The notes below the pieces were generated by a model. It saw only the letters and a list, made by a program, of their open reading frames with translations, was not told the origin of the DNA and ran no database searches. DNA of 64,000 bases from the NCBI GenBank assembly GCA_009701715.1, contig WLJO01000001.1, positions 114,141 through 178,140 of the forward strand, in the 5' to 3' direction. This DNA is from Actinomycetota bacterium. GTDB taxonomy: Bacteria; Actinomycetota; Acidimicrobiia; Acidimicrobiales; Ilumatobacteraceae. The number at the start of each line of letters is the position of its first letter. The stretch's first letter is position 1. The position numbers and the translations under genes are program-made. Shown in pieces: positions 49,586-58,972 of this stretch.

Positions 49586-50248
49586 ATGCCCGGTCCCGGC
49601 GAGCACCACCCCGCCTTCGAAGAGTACTGCGAGTGCATCTTTGAGTTGCAGGAGGACTCCTTGGACGTGATTCAGGCCCGGATCGCTGAGCGCCTTCAGG
49701 TCTCCCGCCCTGCCGTCTCGGAAATGATCCGACGCCTCGACACGGAGGGACTGGTAGAGCAGTCCTCGGGTCGAATCCGTCTGACCGCCGGTGGAGTGCG
49801 CCTCGCGGAACAAGTGGTCCGTCGGCACCGCCTCGCAGAGCGATTCCTCACCGACATCCTCGGCCTGTCGTGGGCCGATGCCCACCACGAAGCAGGGCGC
49901 TGGGAGCACGTGATGAGCGATCGTGTCGAACTGGCGATGAACCGATTGCTCGGTGGACCGACCACCTGCCCGCACGGCAACCCGATTCCCGGCTCCGGCT
50001 ATGAGGCACCGCAGTCCGTGCGCCTGTCGGACCTCGCTATCGGAGCACGGTTCACGGTCGACCGCATCCCGGAGGAGCTCGAGTTCGCACCCGGTCTCCT
50101 CGAGTTCCTCGAGGACTCGGCCATCCTCCCCGGTAACGACGGCTTCGTCCGCGGCGCCTCGCCGGACGGCACGATGACGGTAGAGATCAACGGCAACCAC
50201 GTCGGCGTCGGCTCGTTCGCGAGCGCCCGGATCTTGGTGACCGCGTGA
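49586..50248 (+). CDS. DtxR/IdeR-family metal-dependent regulator
   Basis: A 220-residue repressor. Helix-turn-helix: RIAERLQVSRPAVSEMIRRLDTEGLV. The dimerisation and metal region RHRLAERFLTDILGLSWADAHHEAGRWEHVMSDRVE aligns with IdeR, keeping the His/Glu ligands but with Gly where IdeR has Cys102 and Glu where it has Met10. A C-terminal SH3-like domain follows GNPIPG. It probably senses iron or manganese; the FTR1 promoter at 20069 carries a fitting box. Coupled (GTGA) to a lipoprotein gene. Confidence 0.88.
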   Translation: MPGPGEHHPAFEEYCECIFELQEDSLDVIQARIAERLQVSRPAVSEMIRRLDTEGLVEQSSGRIRLTAGGVRLAEQVVRRHRLAERFLTDILGLSWADAHHEAGRWEHVMSDRVELAMNRLLGGPTTCPHGNPIPGSGYEAPQSVRLSDLAIGARFTVDRIPEELEFAPGLLEFLEDSAILPGNDGFVRGASPDGTMTVEINGNHVGVGSFASARILVTA

Positions 50249-50670
50249 GGATCCGCGCCCGAAGAATCGCAGTGCTCGCTGCGATTGCAGCAGGCACACT
50301 GGCGCTCCAGGCCTGTGGTGAGACCACCATCGTCGCCGTCACCACGACGAGCACCACGGTGGTGAATGCCACCACGACGCTGCCCGCCGGAACGGCGGCC
50401 CAGTTGGTGGTCAAACTCCGCGACACGGCATTCCTGCTCAGCCCCGCGATGATCGACGGACGCGGAAAGCAGGTCATGGAGGAACTCGACCGGCTGTGGG
50501 ACGCGATCAAGGCACAGTTGCCGCGAACCACGTTTGTCGAGAGCGCGGGACACCAGATCGACCTCATGCGGGTCGGTGTCGAGCGCAAGCGTGCTGCGGA
50601 TGTGGACAAAGCCGCACTGCACCTCGACGCCATCGCGGACGCGGGCCTCGCTGGGCTGCAGGGCGCGTAG
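50245..50670 (+). CDS. Small lipoprotein of unknown function
   Basis: A 141-residue lipoprotein: signal VLAAIAAGTLALQAC (lipobox LQAC), then a Thr/Val-rich linker (VTTTSTTVVNATTTL) and a helical domain (VMEELDRLWDAIKAQ). No family recognised. It starts in a GTGA overlap with the IdeR-like regulator, so its expression is tied to metal control. Confidence 0.65.
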   Translation: MRIRARRIAVLAAIAAGTLALQACGETTIVAVTTTSTTVVNATTTLPAGTAAQLVVKLRDTAFLLSPAMIDGRGKQVMEELDRLWDAIKAQLPRTTFVESAGHQIDLMRVGVERKRAADVDKAALHLDAIADAGLAGLQGA

Positions 50671-50672
50671 CG

Positions 50673-52793
50673 TCAGCCCAGCATCGGGGCCGGCAGCGGC
50701 CTCGAGTGCACCACGGTGAGTCGCTTCGTGGAACGCGTGAGTGCAACGTACAGCGCCCTCATTCCCTGAATCTGCTCGTCCACGATTCGCGCTGGTTCCA
50801 CGACAACGACACCGTCAAGCTCCAGACCCTTGGCGACCGACACCGGTACGAGCGTTACCGAGGCGGTTAGGCCGGCACGGGTGGCGCGGCCGTGATCGAT
50901 CCCCGCAGCCTCGAGGAGAGCCGAGACCTCGTCCACCATGGAGTCCGCACTCAGCACCGCAACATTGCCGGTGCCGACGTCCTCGAGCAGCTCGCGCACG
51001 GCAGAGGCCACGCAAGCACCGAGTCCGCCTGCGGTTGCCTCGACCAAACCGGGGGCAGTGCCGCCCTCCCGCACCGACGAGGGCGCCCGGAGGTTAGGCG
51101 TAGCGGCCATCATCACACGCGTTGCCAACTCCATGATGAGACCCGGGATTCGGTAACCGATGCTCAGGCCGACAACGCGGCTGCCCTTCTGGTTCGGCAG
51201 GTGCTCGAGGATGGACTCCCAGTCGTCGGGCGCGAGCGCACCGGTTGCCTGCGCAAGGTCACCCACGATCGTCATCGAGCCGTTGAGCGAGCGCCGCGCA
51301 ACGGAACGCAACTCCATCGGCGTGAGGTCCTGCACCTCGTCCACGACGATGTGCCCATAGGTGCGGATCTCGTCGGTGTCGTCGGGCTTGCCCCGCAGAA
51401 GTTTCGGACCGAGCAGCGCCCTTGCCTCGTCGAGGAGCGCCGCATCTGCAGCGCTCCAGTCCACGTCGACGACGTTCGCTGACCTTGCCCGGTGCAGCGA
51501 CTCGTACTCCGCCTGGTTCAGCACCCGCGCACCAGCAAGTTTCAGGAGCGCTACCGAACCGAACAGATCGTGCAGCAACTGCGGCGCCGTGAGCACCGGC
51601 CAAATCCGCTCAAGTGCCTCACGCACGATGTCGAGGTTCCGCAGTTCCTCACGCACCGCATCGGGTGACACGTCGCCGATCCGGCTCGTTGCAGCAAGCG
51701 CCGACCACACCTCACCCTCGACAAACTTACGTGCAGCATTGTGCCGGCGATAGCGCCGGCGCGCAGCACGGACGATCCGCAGACTCTCCTCGGCCCGCAG
51801 CCGGAGGTACCCGGTGCGGAAGGGCACGACCAGGTCCTCGCGGAGCGGGCGTTCGCGGTCCGTCACTGCCTTCTCGAGCACGTCAACCATGCGCACATCG
51901 CCCTTCACCCGGGAGGCGAGCGCTGAATCCTCGCCTCCCCACGTCACGTCGGGCACGAGGTCCGCGAGAACTGCAAGCTCCACGCCCGCCTCTCCCAGCG
52001 ACGGGAGGACCCTCTCGATGTAACGGAGGAACACGCGGTTCGGGCCGATCACGAGAACACCCTGGTCCTCAAGCGGGAAGCGGTAGGTGTAGAGCAGGTA
52101 CGCAGCGCGGTGGAGTGCCACCACCGTCTTGCCGGTGCCCGGCCCACCTTGGACGACGAGAACGCCGGCCTGGGGGGAGCGAATGATCTGGTCCTGCTCG
52201 GCCTGGATCGTCGCCACGATGTCGCCGAGCTGCCCAGTACGGCCCCGCTCGAGCGCCGCGATCAGTGTGGAGTACCCGCGGATACTCGTGTCGCCACCGA
52301 CGTTGATGCCGAGCGTGCCGTCCGAACCGATCCCGAGATGATCCTCGCCGAACAGTTCGTCCTCGATGCCGAGCAGCTTTCGCCCGTGCACCGCAAAGTG
52401 TCGGCGTCGCACGAGGCCCATCGCGTCCTTGCCCGTGGCACGGTAAAAGGGTTCTGCCACCGGGGCACGCCAGTCCACAACGACGGGCTCATGATGCTCG
52501 TTGGCAACCGCCAGCCGACCGATGTGGAACGTCTCGATCCCGTTCGGACTCTCTGCACGTCGGTCGATACGGCCGAAGACCAGTGCATCGTCACCGAGGT
52601 CGAGATCGATGAGACGCTTGATGAGGGCCTCGTCGAACACATCCCGCTCGTAGCGCGCCTGGAGCGTGCCACCCCTCCCCGGTTCGGAAAGGTCACGAAG
52701 CTTCCACGCCTCTTTACGACTGCGCTCAAGGCAGTCATAGGCATGGTCTATGTGTGCCTGTTCGTCGGGGAGATCCGGGTGCTGTTCACTCAT
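50673..52793 (-). CDS. HelD-type RNA polymerase-associated helicase
   Basis: A 706-residue SF1 helicase-like ATPase. N-terminal coiled coil (EQAHIDHAYDCLERSRKEAWKL), Walker A VQGGPGTGKTVVAL (about 214-227), VDEVQDLTPMELR (Walker B), and YVALTRSTKRLTVVH at the end. HelD removes stalled RNA polymerase from DNA and can protect against rifampicin. Mycobacterial and Streptomyces homologues have the same order. Start ATG 52793 chosen; alternatives are only upstream antisense-like sequence. Confidence 0.87.
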   Translation of the reverse strand: MSEQHPDLPDEQAHIDHAYDCLERSRKEAWKLRDLSEPGRGGTLQARYERDVFDEALIKRLIDLDLGDDALVFGRIDRRAESPNGIETFHIGRLAVANEHHEPVVVDWRAPVAEPFYRATGKDAMGLVRRRHFAVHGRKLLGIEDELFGEDHLGIGSDGTLGINVGGDTSIRGYSTLIAALERGRTGQLGDIVATIQAEQDQIIRSPQAGVLVVQGGPGTGKTVVALHRAAYLLYTYRFPLEDQGVLVIGPNRVFLRYIERVLPSLGEAGVELAVLADLVPDVTWGGEDSALASRVKGDVRMVDVLEKAVTDRERPLREDLVVPFRTGYLRLRAEESLRIVRAARRRYRRHNAARKFVEGEVWSALAATSRIGDVSPDAVREELRNLDIVREALERIWPVLTAPQLLHDLFGSVALLKLAGARVLNQAEYESLHRARSANVVDVDWSAADAALLDEARALLGPKLLRGKPDDTDEIRTYGHIVVDEVQDLTPMELRSVARRSLNGSMTIVGDLAQATGALAPDDWESILEHLPNQKGSRVVGLSIGYRIPGLIMELATRVMMAATPNLRAPSSVREGGTAPGLVEATAGGLGACVASAVRELLEDVGTGNVAVLSADSMVDEVSALLEAAGIDHGRATRAGLTASVTLVPVSVAKGLELDGVVVVEPARIVDEQIQGMRALYVALTRSTKRLTVVHSRPLPAPMLG

Positions 52794-52947
52794 CGTGGCG
52801 ACTACCGCACCGAAGGTTTGGGGGTGTCCCAAGGCACGGTTTATGTACTCTACCGGCCCATTTACCCGGACCACCCCGGCCAAATTCGGGTCATTTCCCG
52901 ACCAGAGCGGGCCTCGGGGACTGCCTCTCGCAACAGGGTGTGCTGGG

Positions 52948-52953
52948 TAGCGT
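52948..52953 (+). promoter_or_regulatory. -10 element (TAGCGT) of haem operon
   Basis: TAGCGT ends 9 nt before hemE ATG 52963. Confidence 0.45.
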
Positions 52954-52962
52954 AAGACCTAC

Positions 52963-54027
52963 ATGCCCGATCGTTCCCGTGCCCCCTTTCTCGCTGCCGC
53001 CCACCGCGAGCCCGCCCACCGAACACCGGTGTGGTTCATGCGCCAGGCAGGCCGCCATCTGCCGGAATACCGGGCGGTGAGGGGCGAGGGAAGCATCCTG
53101 CAGGCCATCAAGCGCCCTGAAGTGGCGGCCGAGATCACGCTCCAACCGGTTCGGCGCTACGGGGTGGACGCTGCCGTGCTGTACAGCGACATCGTGGTCC
53201 CGGCGCATGCCGTCGGCTTCGGCATCGACGTGGCGCCAGGAACGGGGCCGGTAGCAGCCGAGCCACTCCGGTCGGCATCGGACCTCGACCGCCTGCGTCC
53301 GCTCGCCGAGGACGACATCGACTACGTAATCGAGACGTGCAGGCTGCTCGTCCGGGAGCTTCCCGAGAGTGTCCCGCTGCTTGCATTCGCCGGAGCACCC
53401 TTCACGGTTGCGAGCTACCTCATCGAGGGGCGGCCAAGCCGCGACTACGTGCACACGAAGTCGCTCATGCACAACGACGAGACGCTCTGGCACGGCGTGC
53501 TCGACCGACTTGCCGATCACGCCGTCACCTTCATCTCTGCGCAGCTTGCCGCAGGTGCACGTGCGTTCCAGCTGTTCGACTCGTGGGCGGGGGCGCTGTC
53601 CCGAGCGGACTACGAGCGCTTCGTCCTACCGCACTCGACGAAAGTGTTCGCAACGCTCGCGGAGCGGCACCCGGGAACGCCCGGTATCCACTTCGGGATC
53701 GGCTGTGGTCATCTGCTCGAGTCGATGTACTCCGCAGGGCCGCGCGTGATGGGTCTCGACTGGCGCACGCCGATCGACGAGGCCAGGCTTCGGCTCGGTG
53801 CCGACACTGTCGTACAGGGCAATCTGGATCCAGCGCTCGTGTTCGCGGGTGCCCGGCCAATGCTCGAGTCGGCAGCTGACATCCTCCGTCGCAATGCCGG
53901 CAACCCGGGCCACATCTTCAACCTCGGGCACGGTGTGATGCCCACCACGGACCCGGGGCTCCTCGCCCTGCTCGTGTCGTACGTGCACGAACACACCTCG
54001 CAGCCATCTGGAGCAAACCATGTCTGA
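52963..54027 (+). CDS. hemE: Uroporphyrinogen decarboxylase HemE
   Basis: A 354-residue enzyme turning uroporphyrinogen III into coproporphyrinogen III. TPVWFMRQAGRHLPEYR is the N-terminal signature; YSDIVVPAHAVGFG supplies the catalytic Asp; FAGAPFTVASYLIEG and the end GHIFNLGHGVMP are conserved. First gene of a haem operon, overlapping the next gene by 8 bp. Confidence 0.95.
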   Translation: MPDRSRAPFLAAAHREPAHRTPVWFMRQAGRHLPEYRAVRGEGSILQAIKRPEVAAEITLQPVRRYGVDAAVLYSDIVVPAHAVGFGIDVAPGTGPVAAEPLRSASDLDRLRPLAEDDIDYVIETCRLLVRELPESVPLLAFAGAPFTVASYLIEGRPSRDYVHTKSLMHNDETLWHGVLDRLADHAVTFISAQLAAGARAFQLFDSWAGALSRADYERFVLPHSTKVFATLAERHPGTPGIHFGIGCGHLLESMYSAGPRVMGLDWRTPIDEARLRLGADTVVQGNLDPALVFAGARPMLESAADILRRNAGNPGHIFNLGHGVMPTTDPGLLALLVSYVHEHTSQPSGANHV

Positions 54028-54928
54028 AGTCACCGTTGTCCTCATGGCCTACGGAACGCCGCACTCTCGCGAGGAGATCGAGCCGTATTACACCGATATC
54101 CGCCGGGGCAGGCCGCCGACCCCCGAGCAGCTCGCGGACCTCATCCGCCGATACGAAGCGATTGGCGGACTCTCACCGCTGGCTGCCCTCACCGAGGCAC
54201 AGCGCACCGCGTTGGCAGCCGCGCTCGAGGGGCGCTCGCCGGGTCGCTTCGACGTGGTCCTCGGGCTCAAGCACGCACACCCGATGATCGAGCAGACCGG
54301 CGCCGCTCTCGTCGAGCGTGGGGTGAAGCTCGTTGTCGGCCTCGTGCTGGCACCGCACTACTCGTCGTACTCGATCGGGCAGTACCAGGACCGCTTGAAG
54401 GCGTCAGTCGATGGCTCGGGTTGCGATGTCCGTGGTATCGAGAGCTGGGCCAGCGACCCTGCCTACGTTGCATTCCTTGCTGACGAGGTCCGCAAGGGCC
54501 TCGCCAAGCTGCCCGAGGGATCGCGCGTGCTGTTCACTGCCCACTCGCTGCCCGAACGGATCATCACGGCCGGCGATCCGTACCCCTCGGAGCTGCGCAA
54601 GACCGCCGTGTGGGTTGCCGCTGCGGGAAACCTCGCGCCGGGCTCGTGGGACATCGCGTACCAGTCGGCGGGCCGCACCCCCGAGCCGTGGCTCGGGCCT
54701 GACATCCTGAGCGCGATCGATGACCTCGCTGCACAGGGTGTCCCCGGGGTGCTCGTGTGCCCCTGCGGTTTCGTGGCAGATCACCTTGAGGTGCTCTACG
54801 ACCTCGACCTCGAGGCTGCCCAGCACGCTGCACAGAAGGGCATCGCGTTCGCCCGCACGGCCTCCATGAACGACAACGCTGCCGTGATCGCCTCGCTCGC
54901 AGAGCGGGTAATCGGGGCAACTGCGTGA
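54020..54928 (+). CDS. hemH: Ferrochelatase HemH (coproporphyrin type, CpfC)
   Basis: A 302-residue chelatase that inserts iron into the porphyrin ring. AYGTPHSREEIEPYYTDIRRGR, LGLKHAHPMIEQTG, FTAHSLPERI (metal-binding His in the FTAHSLP motif) and PCGFVADHLEVLYD are family features. In the coproporphyrin-dependent branch of actinobacteria it makes coproheme. Overlaps hemE and the oxidase gene by 8 and 4 bp. Confidence 0.93.
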   Translation: MSEVTVVLMAYGTPHSREEIEPYYTDIRRGRPPTPEQLADLIRRYEAIGGLSPLAALTEAQRTALAAALEGRSPGRFDVVLGLKHAHPMIEQTGAALVERGVKLVVGLVLAPHYSSYSIGQYQDRLKASVDGSGCDVRGIESWASDPAYVAFLADEVRKGLAKLPEGSRVLFTAHSLPERIITAGDPYPSELRKTAVWVAAAGNLAPGSWDIAYQSAGRTPEPWLGPDILSAIDDLAAQGVPGVLVCPCGFVADHLEVLYDLDLEAAQHAAQKGIAFARTASMNDNAAVIASLAERVIGATA

Positions 54929-56268
54929 CCAAGCGCATCGCGGTCGTCGGCGGTGGGATCACCGGGCTCGCAGCGGCGTGGGAGTTGTCCCGCCGTCCGA
55001 ACCGTGCGGACGTGACGATCTTCGAACCCGACCGGGTGGGCGGCAAGCTGCGTTCCTCCCCGTTCGCGGGGATGGACCACATCGACGAGGGCGCCGACGC
55101 ATTCCTCGCTCGGGTTCCGTGGGCCAAGCAGCTCTGCGCCGAGCTCGGCCTCGACGATCTCGTCGCTCCCTCCACCGGGCGCGCGTACGTGTGGCAGAAC
55201 GGCCGCTTGCACCGGATCCCCGAGGGGTTGGTACTCGGGGTGCCCGCCGGTCTACTCGGTCTCGCGAAGTCACGCCTGCTCTCGCCGATCGGCGTGGTGC
55301 GAGCGGGCTTCGACCTCTTCAAAGGCGCGACCCCAGCGGATCACGACAGCCTCGGTCGTCTCATCCGTGATCGATTCGGCGAACAGGTGCTCGAGCGCCT
55401 CGTCGACCCTCTCGTCGGATCGATCAACGCCGGCGACGCCGACCACCTGAGCCTCCGCGCCGCCACACCGCAGATCGCCGAACCTGCGATCAACTCGCGC
55501 AGCCTGCTGCTCGCGCTGCGCAGGAACCGGTCCGCCGTTCCGGCGGAGGGCCCGATCTTCCTCGCGCCGCGCAACGGTCTGGCATCACTCGCGTCAACGC
55601 TCGCTGATCGGGTGCGCTCGGCGGGAACGTCGATCGAGCAGGGCCACCAAGTGCTCGAGATCGCCCGCGACGGCGCCACGTGGCGGGTCGACGGGCAGCA
55701 GTTCGACGCCGTCATCCTGGCGACGCCGGCCGATGCTGCCGGGCGTCTCCTCGCCGGTCTCAGCCCGGACGCGTCGAAGGCACTCCTCGGCATTCCGTAC
55801 GCCGGGGTCCTGATGGTTGCCCTTCACCTCGCACGGCCCGTCGGACCGCTGGGGAGCGGGTACCTCGTCCCCAAACCCGTGCAGCGCCACGTCACGGCCG
55901 TCTCGCTCGCCTCGTACAAGTGGAGCCACTGGCGGCCACCGGCGGGTGGCTCCATTATCCGGGTGTCGCTCGGGCGCTACGGCAATCAGGTCCCGATGGA
56001 CTTTGACGATGAGCAGGCGTTTCATACCGCGGTCGACGAGGTCAGCGGACACCTCGGCACCCAGGTGCTCCCGAGGGGATACCGGGTCACTCGCTGGCCG
56101 AGCGCATTTCCCCAGTACCTGCCGCATCACCTCGACCGGGTGGACGCGATTGAACGGGCCCTCGCCTCAGACTGCCCCGGTCTCGTGGTTGCAGGAGCGG
56201 CATACCGCGGCGTTGGCGTCCCCGCCTGTATTCGTCAGGGTCGTGAAGCCGCTCGCGCGGTCTCTTGA
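54925..56268 (+). CDS. hemY: Coproporphyrinogen III oxidase/protoporphyrinogen oxidase (CgoX/HemY)
   Basis: A 447-residue FAD enzyme. AVVGGGITGLAAAWEL is the dinucleotide fold, followed by FEPDRVGGKLRSS and EGADAFLAR; the C-terminal CxG-like FAD-binding end is VVAGAAYRGVGVPACIRQGREAA. In actinobacteria it oxidises coproporphyrinogen to coproporphyrin before iron insertion by HemH and decarboxylation by ChdC. ChdC is not in the window. ATG overlap with hemH. Confidence 0.9.
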   Translation: MTKRIAVVGGGITGLAAAWELSRRPNRADVTIFEPDRVGGKLRSSPFAGMDHIDEGADAFLARVPWAKQLCAELGLDDLVAPSTGRAYVWQNGRLHRIPEGLVLGVPAGLLGLAKSRLLSPIGVVRAGFDLFKGATPADHDSLGRLIRDRFGEQVLERLVDPLVGSINAGDADHLSLRAATPQIAEPAINSRSLLLALRRNRSAVPAEGPIFLAPRNGLASLASTLADRVRSAGTSIEQGHQVLEIARDGATWRVDGQQFDAVILATPADAAGRLLAGLSPDASKALLGIPYAGVLMVALHLARPVGPLGSGYLVPKPVQRHVTAVSLASYKWSHWRPPAGGSIIRVSLGRYGNQVPMDFDDEQAFHTAVDEVSGHLGTQVLPRGYRVTRWPSAFPQYLPHHLDRVDAIERALASDCPGLVVAGAAYRGVGVPACIRQGREAARAVS

Positions 56269-56290
56269 GCAGTTGCCGGTGGCAGACTCC

Positions 56291-56974
56291 GTGTTCGTGA
56301 AGCACCGGTGGAGTTCCCTGTCGATCGCCGCGCTCGTCCTTCTCGCAGCATGCGGAGGATCAAAAACTGCCACCGTCGCAGTCCCCACCACTGCCAAAGT
56401 ATCCACAACGGCAACGCCAACAACGGCGGCGGCCGCCACCACGCTCGACACCCTCCTCGGAATCGCCGAGACCGTTCCGGATACCTCGGTGGCCGTCACC
56501 GAGGCGGCCGCCGAAACGCTGCCAAAGCCAGAGGACCCGCCGCCCCCGGACCTCTCGGTACCGAGAGACCAGATCGGCGCCCTGTCGATCCCCGACATCA
56601 AGATCGACATGCCGATGTTCGAGGGCGTCTCGCTCCCCACCCTCGACAAGGGCCCCGGGCACTGGCCCGGCTCTGCGATGCCCGGTCGTGTTGGCAACGT
56701 GGTGATCGCCGGGCACCGCGTCAGCCATAACCACCCGTTCCGGGACATCGACAAGCTGAAGAAGGGCAACCAGGTCATCTTCACGGTGAACGGCGGCAAG
56801 TACGTGTACGTCGTTCGCGAGACCAAGATCGTGTACCCCGATGCCCTGTGGATCGTGGAGCAGACACCCGGGAAAACCGCAACGCTGTTCGCCTGCCACC
56901 CGAAGGGAAGCACCAGGCAGCGCATCGTCGTGTTCCTCGACTATGCGCCCAATCTCTCGATGCCGGTGGCCTGA
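56291..56974 (+). CDS. Lipoprotein sortase (class E-like)
   Basis: A 227-residue exported sortase. Signal peptide with lipobox LLAAC, Thr-rich linker, then the sortase domain: IAGHRVSHNHPF (His142), TLFACHPKG (Cys202) and Arg211. The lipid anchor replaces the membrane helix of the two sortases at 16.5 kb and there is no C-terminal helix. Start is one of several in-frame GTGs (56279, 56291, 56297); GGTGG before 56291 decides it. Lies within the haem operon and just before lnt. Confidence 0.8.
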   Translation: MFVKHRWSSLSIAALVLLAACGGSKTATVAVPTTAKVSTTATPTTAAAATTLDTLLGIAETVPDTSVAVTEAAAETLPKPEDPPPPDLSVPRDQIGALSIPDIKIDMPMFEGVSLPTLDKGPGHWPGSAMPGRVGNVVIAGHRVSHNHPFRDIDKLKKGNQVIFTVNGGKYVYVVRETKIVYPDALWIVEQTPGKTATLFACHPKGSTRQRIVVFLDYAPNLSMPVA

Positions 56975-56980
56975 GCCTTG

Positions 56981-58540
56981 ATGCGCCGGCCGTCAAGCAC
57001 GGCCGCTGCGGTCGCACTCGCCCCGCTCGGGGCCGGGGTCCTCGTTGCAGCAGCGTTGCCGCCGTGGGGCTGGTGGCCGCTTGCACTCGTCGGGCTCGGC
57101 ATCTGGGAGTGGTTGCTCGCGGGGAAGCGCTCCGCGGTGCGCGCACGTCGTACTGCGTTGTTCTCGTTCGGTTGGTTCCTGCCAGGTCTGGCCTGGATGT
57201 GGTACGTCTCCATCCCCGGGTTCGCCCTCGTGCTCCTGCTCTTCGCCGGGTTCCATGCACTCGCCGCTGCTGCCATCCCGGACGGGCCCGACGACCGCTG
57301 GCGCTGGCTCGCGCTGCCGAGTGCCTTCACGGCCGCCGAGGCGTTGCGCTTCTGCTTCCCGTTCGGGGGTGTGCCGCTCGCGTCGCTCCCCCTCGGTCAG
57401 GCAGGTGGGCCGTTCGTCGGCATCGCCCGAATCGGAGGGCCGGTGCTGCTCACCTTCGTCACGGCGCTGATCGGGACGAACCTGCGCAGAGTGCTCCTGC
57501 CCCTCGTCACCCGTTCGCGCCCGACCCCTACGCGGCTCGGCCTGCGGCTCGGGCCGCTCGCGCTGATCCCCGCAGTGATCGCGATCGGCTCCGTCGCTCC
57601 AGATGGTTCCGCCACGGGCCGGACCGCGTCGATCGTCATCATGCAGGGCGGGGGACCACAGGGAACGCGTGCGGCCACCACCCCGCCACGGTTCGCCCTC
57701 GACCGGGCGCTCGAGGTGAGCCGGACGTACTCGGGCACCGCGGACCTCGTCGTGTGGCCGGAGAATGTCATAAACGTGAGGCAGTTGTCCTCGAGCAAGG
57801 AACTCCAGGAGGTCGGGGCGGAGGCAGCGCGCATTGGCGCGCCGTTCCTCGTGGGCATCACCGAGCGCGACGACAACCCGAGGCGTTTCCGGAACGCCCA
57901 GATCGCCGTGTTGCCCGACGCATCCGTCGTGAGCCGTTACGAGAAGAAGCGACGGGTGCCGTTCGGCGAGTACATGCCGATGCGTTCGTTCCTGCGGGCG
58001 CTCGGCGTGCCCACGCAGCTAGTGCCCCGTGATGCCGTCCCCGGCACGGACCCCGCGGTGCTCGACACACCGTCGGGCACGGTCGGCGTCGCCATCTCGT
58101 GGGAGGTCTTCTTCGGGGGGCGCGTGCGCGAGGCGGTGCACAACGGCGCCGGGTTCATCATCAACCCCACGAACGGCTCGAGCTATCGGGGCGCCATCCT
58201 GCAGAGTCAGCAAATCGCCGCATCCCGCCTCCGCGCCATTGAGTCGGGCCGGTGGATGGTGCAGGTGGCACCGACAGGGTTCAGCGCGTTCGTCTCCCCG
58301 ACCGGTGAGGTGTTCGATCGCATCGGTCAGACCGTGGGGGCGTGGCGGCAGCGAGACATCGAGATGCGTAGTGGCCTCACCGTGTACCAGCGGACGGGCG
58401 ACAAGCTATGGGTGCTGCTCGTGCTGCTGCTCTGGTCGCTGCCGCTGTTCGACCGGCTCCTGCGCCGCTATCGAACTGCGATCGCCGCGGCTGGCGCTGC
58501 CGGCGGGGCGGAAGCAGTCACGTCTCCACCAACAACGTAA
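56981..58540 (+). CDS. lnt: Apolipoprotein N-acyltransferase homologue (nucleophile Cys replaced by Ser)
   Basis: A 519-residue protein with N-terminal membrane helices and a nitrilase-like domain. Catalytic triad positions: Glu261 (VWPENVI), Lys322 ([14 protein letters not shown]) and Ser373 in AISWEVFF, where Lnt enzymes have Cys (ICYE). The normal reaction N-acylates lipoprotein N-terminal Cys. With Ser it may be slow, altered or inactive. ATG 56981 is preferred, with TTG immediately before. Seven bp after the lipoprotein sortase; several window genes encode lipoproteins. Confidence 0.83.
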   Translation: MRRPSSTAAAVALAPLGAGVLVAAALPPWGWWPLALVGLGIWEWLLAGKRSAVRARRTALFSFGWFLPGLAWMWYVSIPGFALVLLLFAGFHALAAAAIPDGPDDRWRWLALPSAFTAAEALRFCFPFGGVPLASLPLGQAGGPFVGIARIGGPVLLTFVTALIGTNLRRVLLPLVTRSRPTPTRLGLRLGPLALIPAVIAIGSVAPDGSATGRTASIVIMQGGGPQGTRAATTPPRFALDRALEVSRTYSGTADLVVWPENVINVRQLSSSKELQEVGAEAARIGAPFLVGITERDDNPRRFRNAQIAVLPDASVVSRYEKKRRVPFGEYMPMRSFLRALGVPTQLVPRDAVPGTDPAVLDTPSGTVGVAISWEVFFGGRVREAVHNGAGFIINPTNGSSYRGAILQSQQIAASRLRAIESGRWMVQVAPTGFSAFVSPTGEVFDRIGQTVGAWRQRDIEMRSGLTVYQRTGDKLWVLLVLLLWSLPLFDRLLRRYRTAIAAAGAAGGAEAVTSPPTT

Positions 58541-58955
58541 CCGGGCCGTCATTCACCAGTTCCACCTGCATGTCGGTACGGAACCGTCCAGTCTCCACCG
58601 TGGCGCCGAGCGACCGGAGTTCGTGCACCACTGCATCCACGAGTGGCTCGGCGTGCTTAGGACGCGCCGCAGCGATCCAACTCGGCCGGCGTCCCTTGGC
58701 AGTGTCGCCGTAGAGCGTGAACTGGCTGACGACGAGCAGGGATCGCGTCGTGTCGGCGATCGAAAGATTCATCACCCCCTCGGCATCGGCCATGATCCGC
58801 AGGTTCCACAGTTTGTCGGCAAGCCGCTTCGCGCTCGCTTCCGTATCGTCGTGGGTAACGCCGACAAGCACGCACAGGCCGGGGCCGATCGCGCCCACCA
58901 CCTCCCCACCGGAAACCACCTGAGCACGAGTAACCCGTTGGACGACTGCTCGCAT
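58518..58955 (-). CDS. dtd: D-aminoacyl-tRNA deacylase Dtd
   Basis: A 145-residue enzyme that removes D-amino acids from t[69 protein letters not shown] and [11 protein letters not shown] are hallmarks. It ends 23 bp inside the end of the convergent lnt gene. Divergent from an aldose epimerase-like gene. Confidence 0.93.
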   Translation of the reverse strand: MRAVVQRVTRAQVVSGGEVVGAIGPGLCVLVGVTHDDTEASAKRLADKLWNLRIMADAEGVMNLSIADTTRSLLVVSQFTLYGDTAKGRRPSWIAAARPKHAEPLVDAVVHELRSLGATVETGRFRTDMQVELVNDGPVTLLVET

Positions 58956-58972
58956 TTGGCCATACTGGCACG

